Of a DNA stretch of 64,000 nucleotides, positions 44,537-51,897 are shown piece after piece. The first letter of the stretch is position 1. Each line of letters begins with the position of its first letter. The notes under the pieces are model-generated. The model was not told the origin of the DNA. It saw only the letters and a list, made by a program, of their open reading frames with translations, and made no database searches. Source of the DNA: Desulfosediminicola flagellatus (lineage in GTDB: Bacteria; Desulfobacterota; Desulfobulbia; Desulfobulbales; Desulfocapsaceae); the NCBI RefSeq assembly GCF_005116655.2, contig NZ_CP050698.1:1132001-1196000 (forward strand). Direction: 5' to 3'. The position numbers and the translations under genes were made by a program.

Positions 44537-44631
44537 AAAGTTTATCCAGAATCAGTAAGGTGAAAATAACAAGCGAGTAGTATACAGTTTTGTGTTTTGC
44601 AATGGAATTAAATTATAAATCTGCTGTCATG

Positions 44632-44660
44632 TTGACATGATGTAGCCACTGGAATAAAAC
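44632..44660 (+). promoter_or_regulatory. promoter with overlapping palindrome in the sbcD-lysE intergenic region
   Basis: TTGACA (44632-44637) and TAAAAC (44655-44660) are 17 bases apart, pointing to the LysE-like gene. The -35 box lies inside the inverted repeat TCATGT-TG-ACATGA (44627-44640), and a similar ATGTATTGACAT occurs near 44747, so a repressor site is possible. Confidence 0.4.
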
Positions 44661-44781
44661 ACGACCATGGCTATTCGGCAGAACCAAATCCTGTGGATGA
44701 ACATCATAGGAACATAAACACTACGATTAGCAATCTTTTCTAAGACATGTATTGACATACTATTTATGAGGAAGCGGGGCT

Positions 44782-45396
44782 ATGAGTCTGGAGAGCAGTA
44801 TTACATTTTTTGCGGCACTATTTATTTTTGCGATTACACCCGGTCCGGGAGTGTTTGCAATCCTGGCAAGAGCATTGGTGTCTGGATCCAGATCCTGCTT
44901 GAGTTTGTGTTTTGGTATGGCAGTGAGCGATGTGGTCTATCTTATACTGGCCTGTTTCGGGCTCTCGACAATTGCTGAGAATTATGGAACTGTTTTCACC
45001 ATCATTAGATTTGCAGGTGCAGGCTATCTTATATATCTTGGCTGGAAAATGTGGGTTACTGAGGTAAACGTTACTTTACAACAAGAACATTCACATAGTG
45101 GTCTTCTGGCCGGGTTTTGTCAGGGGTTTCTTATCTCGGCATCAAATCCGAAAGTTATTTTGTTTTATATTGCGTTTTTACCGACGTTTATGGATTTAAC
45201 TGTTTTATCATCAGGTGATATTGTCCTGGCAGCCTGTCTGGCCATCACCGCATTAATGTTGGGATTGATGCTGGTTGCCGTTTCTGCTGCGTCTGCAAAA
45301 AAGGTCTTTCGTTCTGAATCTGCTATGAAAGGCCTGAATCGATCTGCAGGAGGGATTATGGCAGGTGCAGGTATCTACCTTGCTTCAAATAGCTGA
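44782..45396 (+). CDS. LysE/RhtB family amino-acid exporter
   Basis: The 204-residue protein has about six hydrophobic segments and the RhtB-type N-terminal motif FAITPGPGVFAILARAL (17-33), with GFCQGFLISASNPKVILFY near residue 115. Members export amino acids such as lysine, threonine or homoserine lactone across the inner membrane; the substrate cannot be given. AGGAAGCGGGG precedes ATG 44782. Confidence 0.85.
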   Translation: MSLESSITFFAALFIFAITPGPGVFAILARALVSGSRSCLSLCFGMAVSDVVYLILACFGLSTIAENYGTVFTIIRFAGAGYLIYLGWKMWVTEVNVTLQQEHSHSGLLAGFCQGFLISASNPKVILFYIAFLPTFMDLTVLSSGDIVLAACLAITALMLGLMLVAVSAASAKKVFRSESAMKGLNRSAGGIMAGAGIYLASNS

Positions 45397-45421
45397 TTGG
45401 TTATCAGTCGGATTCCAGGAT

Positions 45422-45437
45422 TCTATTCTAGAATAGA
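45422..45437. promoter_or_regulatory. 16-base perfect palindrome TCTATTCTAGAATAGA
   Basis: A perfect 16-base palindrome lies 26 bases after the exporter stop and 84 bases before the next gene. It could be an operator for the LiaF-like/hemerythrin pair or a short hairpin (TCTATT-CTAG-AATAGA). No T-run follows. Confidence 0.4.
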
Positions 45438-45520
45438 CTCTTGAGAATGACCATTATCTGGCGATACAATACGAAAAGATACCTGAGATATTCGGGGTTA
45501 CCTGTAAAGGATTACGAGTT

Positions 45521-45685
45521 ATGCGCGCAAGTATTGGACCTATTTTACTTATTGTTGTTGGTGTTCTGTTGCTGTTGTCAAATCTGGGCTTTGTTCAGAT
45601 CGGTCAACTCAAGGTGATTTTTAAAGAGTGGTGGCCGGCATTACTGATAGTTATCGGCCTGTTACAATTACGAAGACGCGGGTAA
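45521..45685 (+). CDS. LiaF-like transmembrane mini-protein (DUF5668-type)
   Basis: The 54-residue protein has two membrane helices (GPILLIVVGVLLLLSNLG and WWPALLIVIGLLQL) around a short segment, ending in RRRG. It matches the small transmembrane module of LiaI/LiaF-like proteins, often read as a cell-envelope stress or anchoring unit. The TAA stop is followed directly by the ATG of the hemerythrin gene, so the two are probably translated together. The start ATG 45521 has a poor Shine-Dalgarno. Confidence 0.7.
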   Translation: MRASIGPILLIVVGVLLLLSNLGFVQIGQLKVIFKEWWPALLIVIGLLQLRRRG

Positions 45686-46084
45686 ATGGTGGACGAACTT
45701 ATCTGGCAATCTGATTACGATGTTGGCATTCCCGACATAGACGATCAGCACCGTATGTTTCTGAGATTAGTAGGGAAAATACGGGCTGAAAAAGGCAGTG
45801 GCGCTGATAACGAAAAGATGAGTCTCCTGCTGAGCGAACTGCTTAAGTATGCGGAATATCACTTCTGCAGCGAAGAGAATTTAATGTATGGATGTAACTA
45901 TCCAGAACGTGCTGAGCACAGTCGAATTCACGAAGAAATCATTGCAGAATTACGTAACCGTGTGTTTGCCGTAAAGTTCGATTTAGACGATTATGATTCT
46001 CTTGAGGCGTTTTTGTTCAACTGGATTGTTAACCATATTTTGAAAGATGACAAAGCGTTTGCAGCATATTTTCGAAATGTGTAA
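45686..46084 (+). CDS. bacteriohemerythrin
   Basis: The 132-residue protein carries the di-iron ligands His in IDDQHRM, His and Glu in AEYHFCSEENLMYG, His in HSRIHEEI and His/Asp in NHILKDDKAFAAY. It should bind oxygen at a non-haem di-iron centre. The ATG abuts the stop of the membrane mini-protein, which might tie it to the membrane. It is about as distant from the other hemerythrin (21729-22136) as family members usually are. Confidence 0.88.
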   Translation: MVDELIWQSDYDVGIPDIDDQHRMFLRLVGKIRAEKGSGADNEKMSLLLSELLKYAEYHFCSEENLMYGCNYPERAEHSRIHEEIIAELRNRVFAVKFDLDDYDSLEAFLFNWIVNHILKDDKAFAAYFRNV

Positions 46085-46136
46085 ATCAATTATTATCAAA
46101 TCCCGATTGCGCCTGTGAAAGTGACTGAAAAACGTC

Positions 46137-46164
46137 CAGGGGACTGCGATAACACAGCCCCCTG
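46137..46164 (-). terminator. terminator of the DUF2231 gene
   Basis: CAGGGGACTG (46137-46146) pairs with CAGCCCCCTG (46155-46164) with one mismatch. On the minus strand the stem is followed by GACG and five T. The convergent hemerythrin gene ends 52 bases to the left. Confidence 0.65.
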
Positions 46165-46237
46165 ATAAATGAATATTGAGTGATCTCTTAATCTTTTTTC
46201 AGGTTCGTAAGTCATCTTAAACACTACAACGAATGAA

Positions 46238-46660
46238 TTAGCCATAAACGAGTTCGCCACCGGAAAAGCCAAGTCCGCCAGCACACGCCATGCATAAGAG
46301 ATAAATTATAAGGAGTTTTTTGGAGTCTGCACCCTGGCGTTTGAATATCACTGATACCGCCAAGAGTATGGTGAGCAGTATTCCAAGTATAATTTTTATA
46401 ATAATGAGGGCTTCCCAGTCACCCCCGAGTTTACCTTGCCAATCCAGTACGCCGGTAATGAGAGTTGGGATAATAAATATCAAGGCAAGTACAGAACAGT
46501 GATAGGCAGTCTGGTCAAGGTTCTGATATTTCCATTTTAAGTCAATAAGCGAAAAAATTACTGCTCCTATCACCATTCCCATGGGGATATGCACCATAAT
46601 TGGGTGTAACGGATGTGTGAAACCTACGGTTTCCAGTAATGCGTATAGTCCTTCAATCAT
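46238..46660 (-). CDS. DUF2231 family membrane protein
   Basis: The 140-residue protein has four membrane helices and the DUF2231 signature THPLHPIMVHIPMG near residue 15, with conserved His that could bind haem or metal. Such proteins often accompany cytochromes; a cytochrome c lipoprotein gene lies 172 bases upstream on the same strand. AAGGAG before ATG 46660 fixes the start. Confidence 0.78.
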   Translation of the reverse strand: MIEGLYALLETVGFTHPLHPIMVHIPMGMVIGAVIFSLIDLKWKYQNLDQTAYHCSVLALIFIIPTLITGVLDWQGKLGGDWEALIIIKIILGILLTILLAVSVIFKRQGADSKKLLIIYLLCMACAGGLGFSGGELVYG

Positions 46661-46832
46661 GGAAATCTCCTTTCTTGTGGGAAAATACCTTAAGCTAAAA
46701 TAGCTGTTTCAGCGTCAATTGTATCTGTAACCTTTTGTCACTTAAAGGAATTGTAATCACTCTTTAAGGCATGGCTTAATAAAATATGTTGGTTCTGAGA
46801 AAAAAATCTTCAAATATGGTTTGAATTTTCTT

Positions 46833-47156
46833 TCATTCTGGCAGGCTTTTGAGCCATGCGTAAATGTCAGCCGCATCATTTTTGGAAAGTTTGCTTTCTG
46901 GGAAAGCAGGCATACTCGGTGAATCCGGGTCACGAAGAAACCTTACAAATGATCCAAATCCCATATCGGTTCCGGCAATTGCTGCAGCTCTCCCATCATT
47001 GCCAGCCTTGCCGTGACATGCCGAACAGTTGTGCATTGAAAACCACCGTTCACCATTTGCTGCATTGCCGCCTGAACCGTTGCAGGCCGAAAGCAGGAGC
47101 AGACTAAATAGTGACAACAGTATCAACAGGCATCTGATTTTCCATTTCCCGATCAT
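46833..47156 (-). CDS. mono-haem cytochrome c lipoprotein
   Basis: The 107-residue protein has a lipoprotein signal (lipobox LLSAC, Cys25) and one class I cytochrome c domain: haem site CSACH (44-48) and likely distal Met82 in DSPSMPAFPE. It would be anchored in the periplasm and carry single electrons. ATG 47156 follows AGGAG; a frame open to 47246 would bury the signal peptide. With the DUF2231 protein it may form a small electron-transfer unit. Confidence 0.85.
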   Translation of the reverse strand: MIGKWKIRCLLILLSLFSLLLLSACNGSGGNAANGERWFSMHNCSACHGKAGNDGRAAAIAGTDMGFGSFVRFLRDPDSPSMPAFPESKLSKNDAADIYAWLKSLPE

Positions 47157-47490
47157 TACCACTTCTCCTGGAAAGTTTTCATCCCGAAACGAGGGATTTT
47201 CATCTAAATCACGGCACCCGATAAATTTTACCGCAGTCGTACACATGATATCGGTGTCTACGCTTACCTGCGGGATAAAATTTTGAGAGTAACGAAGAGT
47301 TAGGTGGAAAGCACCGTTTTCGGATGGAAACTAGAAAGAACGTTGCTGTTAGACCATGTAAAACATCTTGCAAAACTCATCGATTATCTGATGGATTTTG
47401 CGAAATTCGTTAAAAAAATGGTATAGAAACGGGGAGGAAAAAGCAAGGGCTATTTTATTCTTAACTAACCGGAACCAAATAACTTACGCA
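47157..47490. other. 334-base intergenic region
   Basis: It lies upstream of the cytochrome gene and downstream of a small hypothetical gene (both minus). AT-rich, with no supported gene, hairpin or promoter that I can defend. Confidence 0.35.
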
Positions 47491-47832
47491 TTATGAATGA
47501 TGGAGCTGTGAATCAGCATATGATGGAGAAATACTGTTGTTCGCGTCACAGATAAAACCAAGATCAATTAAGTATGAATGGGATTTGAGAATGATTGAGT
47601 TTATGTAAATTTCAGCTCCCACATTTTCAAGAGTTGTTAATGGTATGAACTTATGAAGAATGCGTAAAGGGTCACTGGTAGAGCTTTCGCAGGAAATTAT
47701 TTTAACTGCAGGTGTGAGGTGGTACGACTGAAAGCTCTCGACGATAGAAAGATAACTTCCCTCAAGCGTAGCCTTATTGGTTGCAATGAGGTGTTCCAGG
47801 GTATCTTGATTAACAAAGTGGAATTTGCCCAT
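47491..47832 (-). CDS. hypothetical protein, 113 residues
   Basis: A soluble-looking protein of mixed alpha/beta character (AVKIISCESSTSDPLRILHK), without a signal peptide or known motif. The ATG at 47832 has no good Shine-Dalgarno. Codon use resembles that of its neighbours, and it follows the glycosyltransferase gene on the same strand after 93 bases. I do not recognise a family; it might be a small regulatory or structural protein. Confidence 0.5.
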   Translation of the reverse strand: MGKFHFVNQDTLEHLIATNKATLEGSYLSIVESFQSYHLTPAVKIISCESSTSDPLRILHKFIPLTTLENVGAEIYINSIILKSHSYLIDLGFICDANNSISPSYADSQLHHS

Positions 47833-47925
47833 TATATATGTCGTCGAAGGTGAAATTTAACGGTTGAGGTTTAGCCGAAGATATAATGTAACTTCAAAGG
47901 AATAGCCAGTGATTTTGGGATGCTG

Positions 47926-49152
47926 TCAAGTTTGACCTAGCAATATGTTATATACGTGTTCACAGCGGCGATATACGCTATTCCAGTTGAAATGATTGAT
48001 CCCGGCGGTAAGCGGGGCAAGGTCAAGATCAGGCTTGGTCGGCACTCTTAGTAGGCTTGCTCTAATAGACTCTTCAAGCGATCTGATAAAACCTGGTTGT
48101 TCAGCGGGTGGAATTCTATCTACCTCCAGGCCTCTGGGCAGCGGGATTAAGGTGATATCTGCTTCCGGTAGGTATGAGTGTATCTCCCGCGTTCCAACAA
48201 GATCTGTTGCAATTACTCTACAGCCGCTAGCAACCGCTTCCAGTACTGTAAGCGGTAGACCTTCATACAGAGAGGGGAGAATCATGATGTGATTCTCTCT
48301 CATGAGCTGAGCTAGTTGAGTTTGAGGGACTGAACCGTGCAAAGAAATTTTACCAGCTAATTTCCCGGCGAGTAGCATGCACTCTTCATATTCAGGTCCT
48401 GTCCCACTACCAACCAGATCGAGGTGGAAGTCCATATCTTCTAATGTGGTCAATGCTTTTAGTAGGTATGGTACTCCCTTGGCATAACTGAGTTTACCTG
48501 CATAAATGAGGCGGACAGGAGAGGGCGATGGTTTCTTTTTTTGAAAAAACAGTTCACTGCTATAGCCACCGCCGATTACTGTTATTTTTTCAGGTGCTAC
48601 GTGGTAAAGGGACTGGATTTCAGATTTTTGAGGTTCACTGAGTGCAAGAATTGCAGGAATATTCCTGCAGCCACTGAGGACTCGTGCACGCAGGTGAGAG
48701 CAGGTTCTGAACTGACGAATATCGGATCCATGGCACGTTGTGACCATTGGAATTTGTGGATAAAGCCTCGACGCCAGTGAGCTTAAAAGCCAGAGATGAT
48801 GGCTGTGGATAATATGCGGCCTAAATTTTCGAATAACTGCCACAAGAGCCCGTGCAAACTCGAATTCATACGTTGCAATATCTGTGTGATCCAAATCCCT
48901 GAACCGAATACTGGGGTAGGGCATTTCATCACTCATTCCAACAATATTTGCTGGAAGTTGTCTTTGTCCAAACTCAACACAGGATATATACGCACTATTG
49001 ATCATTGCCAGATGAGGGATGTCCCCTTTGGCTACACCGCAAACCAGGCGGTTACTATGGCCTGCCATTGCAGATTTCTCAATGAGTTGCTGAATGTAGA
49101 TTCCGCTTCCGGTGGAGTCAGGCCGCTGACTTATGAGATGAAGGATACGCAT
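47926..49152 (-). CDS. glycosyltransferase family 4 (GT-B fold)
   Basis: The 408-residue retaining glycosyltransferase has the N-terminal acceptor domain (RILHLISQRPDSTGSGIYIQ) with HSHHLWLLSS and TTCHGSDIR, and the C-terminal donor domain with YAGKLSYAKGVPYLLKAL and the EX7E block YEGLPLTVLEAVASG (SLYEGLPLTVLE). Such enzymes build polysaccharides or glycolipids from nucleotide sugars. It follows the PBP4-type peptidase by 25 bases, so a role in the envelope is likely. The acceptor is unknown. Confidence 0.88.
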   Translation of the reverse strand: MRILHLISQRPDSTGSGIYIQQLIEKSAMAGHSNRLVCGVAKGDIPHLAMINSAYISCVEFGQRQLPANIVGMSDEMPYPSIRFRDLDHTDIATYEFEFARALVAVIRKFRPHIIHSHHLWLLSSLASRLYPQIPMVTTCHGSDIRQFRTCSHLRARVLSGCRNIPAILALSEPQKSEIQSLYHVAPEKITVIGGGYSSELFFQKKKPSPSPVRLIYAGKLSYAKGVPYLLKALTTLEDMDFHLDLVGSGTGPEYEECMLLAGKLAGKISLHGSVPQTQLAQLMRENHIMILPSLYEGLPLTVLEAVASGCRVIATDLVGTREIHSYLPEADITLIPLPRGLEVDRIPPAEQPGFIRSLEESIRASLLRVPTKPDLDLAPLTAGINHFNWNSVYRRCEHVYNILLGQT

Positions 49153-49177
49153 GAAAAGTACATCATAGTAATGGATA

Positions 49178-50380
49178 TCAGTTGATGCTCATTTTTCTTC
49201 TGATGGTTCTAATGAGCTGGTTTCGGTTATTGGTCGGTTGATTGAGCAAAAGGGAAAATGTTACAAGGCCTCCTGGTGTGTCGAGATAACCTGCATAACA
49301 GTATACATCTTCAAGAGTTCCTGATTTGAGATGATAACCATGCTTTATGGGGAGCAGGTCCCGGTGCGGCGTGAACGCATCAACTATGCTCATCATAGCC
49401 TTTGGAGTTATATAGGTAGCTCGTGATAATCCAGAGCCTTCCTTAACCAATAATTCATTATCCGGTATACCAATTTGTTGAGTGGCAAAATAGGAGAGTG
49501 CTTTTCTGGCTTTTTCCCAGGTTGCCGGATACCCATACTTTTTCCCCCCGGCAGCGAGGGCTAATTGATTTGCTAGAAAGTTATTTGAATAGTGCATACA
49601 GAGGCGCACAATATCCTTAACTGTTTTGTCAGAAGTGTATTCAACTATCTTTCTGGCAGTCTTCGGAATCTTACCCTGGCGAAACTCCAGTGTAGATTTT
49701 ATCCCGGTATTATTGAATATAGAATGCATCAGTTCAGCGGAGTATCTGAGGGAAGTCGAGATATTTCCCTGAATATCATAGGCACCGATATTAATGCGAT
49801 GTTTGCCGTTTGGGAGTTTGCTGCCTATTTCTTTTGCAAGCACGGTAGTCGGAGTTTGGCTTTCACCTGAGCCTATGGTCCCGTTCTTTTTTTTGACTAT
49901 AGATACAGAGTTGAAGTTGACTGCAAGTGCTCCATTTGGTGCATCATATGGATTCTCAGAGTTGAGGGATCCTTCCGGCTGAGAGGTTTCAAGCTGAAAC
50001 AACGAATCATCAAGTATATATGAGCGGATAGTCTCGACACCGCGTTTTTTTAGTTCCACAGCAATCCTGGCTATGCTCTCGGAGGTCAGCAATGGATCTC
50101 CCGAACCCTGAACATAGAGGTTCTGATAGTCATCAGTATAAAAGGAGGTCGTGAACCTGTAATCTTCTCCAAGAAACTCAAAAGCGGTCAACGCTGTAAG
50201 TAGTTTAATAGTTGATGCAGGGGTGAAACGGTCGTTTGCACGATAACTCTCTATTACTTTTCCGTTTCTGGAGATGATGTATCCGCCATTTTGTACTGTA
50301 TCGACCGGCAGGATTGCAGCGGTGGAAAACGCAGGCATTAAAGTAACGGTAACAGCGCAAAGGCATAGAACGATCAACAT
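49178..50380 (-). CDS. dacB: D-alanyl-D-alanine carboxypeptidase/endopeptidase (PBP4, peptidase S13)
   Basis: The 400-residue periplasmic enzyme trims peptidoglycan. It has a signal peptide (about 1-22), the SxxK motif S56-T-I-K59 in FTPASTIKLL, SNN (265-267) in HYSNNFLANQ and KSG (352-354) in HLKSGTLEDVY. It is shorter than E. coli PBP4 (about 477), with a reduced inserted domain. I chose ATG 50380 because longer frames run into trpB; no clear ribosome-binding site is seen and translation may be coupled to trpB (64 bases between). Confidence 0.85.
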   Translation of the reverse strand: MLIVLCLCAVTVTLMPAFSTAAILPVDTVQNGGYIISRNGKVIESYRANDRFTPASTIKLLTALTAFEFLGEDYRFTTSFYTDDYQNLYVQGSGDPLLTSESIARIAVELKKRGVETIRSYILDDSLFQLETSQPEGSLNSENPYDAPNGALAVNFNSVSIVKKKNGTIGSGESQTPTTVLAKEIGSKLPNGKHRINIGAYDIQGNISTSLRYSAELMHSIFNNTGIKSTLEFRQGKIPKTARKIVEYTSDKTVKDIVRLCMHYSNNFLANQLALAAGGKKYGYPATWEKARKALSYFATQQIGIPDNELLVKEGSGLSRATYITPKAMMSIVDAFTPHRDLLPIKHGYHLKSGTLEDVYCYAGYLDTPGGLVTFSLLLNQPTNNRNQLIRTIRRKMSIN

Positions 50381-50444
50381 GCTTTTGCGCTGTAAAAACT
50401 CGCTAACCCTCTGCCCTAATCTGAGAACAGCGAGATTCGAATCT

Positions 50445-51788
50445 CTATATTTTTGGCAGATTTGCCATTGATCTGGCAATTTCTTCCTCCGGATAATCGT
50501 AATCGTGTAATTCTCCTGCGAAATATTTATCGTAAGAGGCCATATCAATGAGACCGTGTCCGGAAAAATTAAAGAGTATTGTCCTTGGTTCATCCGGATT
50601 ACGTGTTGCTTCAAGTATTGCCGCGCGGATCGCGTGGCAGGTTTCAGGGGCTGGGATAATCCCTTCAGTTTTGGCAAAGAGAACTCCGGCTTCAAAGCAC
50701 TCGAGTTGATGAACTTTGAGTGGCTCAATAATATTTTCCCGTACCAAGGCTGAGATTATCGGAGACATTCCGTGATACCGAAGTCCTCCCGCGTGAATAC
50801 CCGGCGGGATAAAATCATGGCCAAGGGTGTACATATACAATAGAGGAGTTGTCTGGGCGACATCACCAAAATCATATGCCAGCTTACCCATGGTCAGGGT
50901 CGGGCAGGATGATGGTTCCACTCCAAGGAATTTTATCTTTTTTCCTTCAAGGTAGTCGGGAATATAGGGTGCAGCAATTCCGGCAAAATTGGATCCACCA
51001 CCACAGCATCCTATGATGACATCTGGATATTCACCTGCAATTTCCATCTGTTTTTTAGCCTCCAGTCCAATAATTGACTGGTGAATACAGACGTGATTCA
51101 ATACTGAGCCAAGCGCGTATTTGGTGTCTTCCCTGGAGGAGGCATCCTCAAGTGCTTCAGAAATTGCAATACCCAAAGAACCGGGAGTGTCAGGGAATTC
51201 GGCAAGAATTTTTCTGCCGGTTCGCGTGTCTTCACTCGGGCTGGCAACTATCTCGGCTCCAAAGGTCTGCATCATCGATTTACGGTATGGTTTCTGTTTA
51301 AAAGAAACCCGTACCATATAGACTTTACAATCAAGACCAAATTTGCTGGTGGCAAAAGAGAGTGCACTTCCCCATTGGCCGGCTCCGGTTTCGGTGGCAA
51401 GCCTGCGCACACCTTCTTTCATGTTGTAGTAGGCTTGGGGAACTGCGCTGTTCGCTTTATGAGAACCTACAGGAGAAATACCTTCATTTTTGAAGAATAT
51501 TTTAGCCTTGGTTCCGAGTGCTTTTTCGAGATTGAATGCTCTTACCAGTGGGGCAGGGCGCCAGATCTTATAGATATCAAGCACTTCTTCGGGGATGTCA
51601 ATGAAGCTCTCTTGTGACATCTCCTGCTCAAGCAATCCCATGGGGAAAACAGCGCTAAGCTTTTCCGGCCCCATGGGTTCTTTTGTTTCTGGATCAAGTG
51701 GAGGCTGGAGACCATTTGGAATATCCGGGACAAGGTTATACCACTGTCTCGGCATCTCGTCGTCACGAAGTATGATTTTCTTCTGCAT
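50445..51788 (-). CDS. trpB: tryptophan synthase beta chain, TrpB2 type
   Basis: The 447-residue PLP enzyme is of the TrpB2 class: it has the longer N-terminus ([19 protein letters not shown]), the PLP lysine in GSHKANSA, the phosphate loop CCGGGSNF and a TrpB2-type end. TrpB2 proteins make tryptophan from indole and serine, often without a bound alpha subunit, and may salvage indole. No trpA is near, which fits. A 14-base palindrome, GAGATTCGAATCTC, covers its stop (50432-50445). Confidence 0.92.
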   Translation of the reverse strand: MQKKIILRDDEMPRQWYNLVPDIPNGLQPPLDPETKEPMGPEKLSAVFPMGLLEQEMSQESFIDIPEEVLDIYKIWRPAPLVRAFNLEKALGTKAKIFFKNEGISPVGSHKANSAVPQAYYNMKEGVRRLATETGAGQWGSALSFATSKFGLDCKVYMVRVSFKQKPYRKSMMQTFGAEIVASPSEDTRTGRKILAEFPDTPGSLGIAISEALEDASSREDTKYALGSVLNHVCIHQSIIGLEAKKQMEIAGEYPDVIIGCCGGGSNFAGIAAPYIPDYLEGKKIKFLGVEPSSCPTLTMGKLAYDFGDVAQTTPLLYMYTLGHDFIPPGIHAGGLRYHGMSPIISALVRENIIEPLKVHQLECFEAGVLFAKTEGIIPAPETCHAIRAAILEATRNPDEPRTILFNFSGHGLIDMASYDKYFAGELHDYDYPEEEIARSMANLPKI

Positions 51789-51897
51789 GTCTTCTCCCCT
51801 AAAGTAAATAGCATTTGAGTTATAGCAGCGAACCGCCGTAAATCCGATGTATTAGCCTTAGGTCCTACCATACAAGAGCAGTTAAAGGCAAGAGCGA

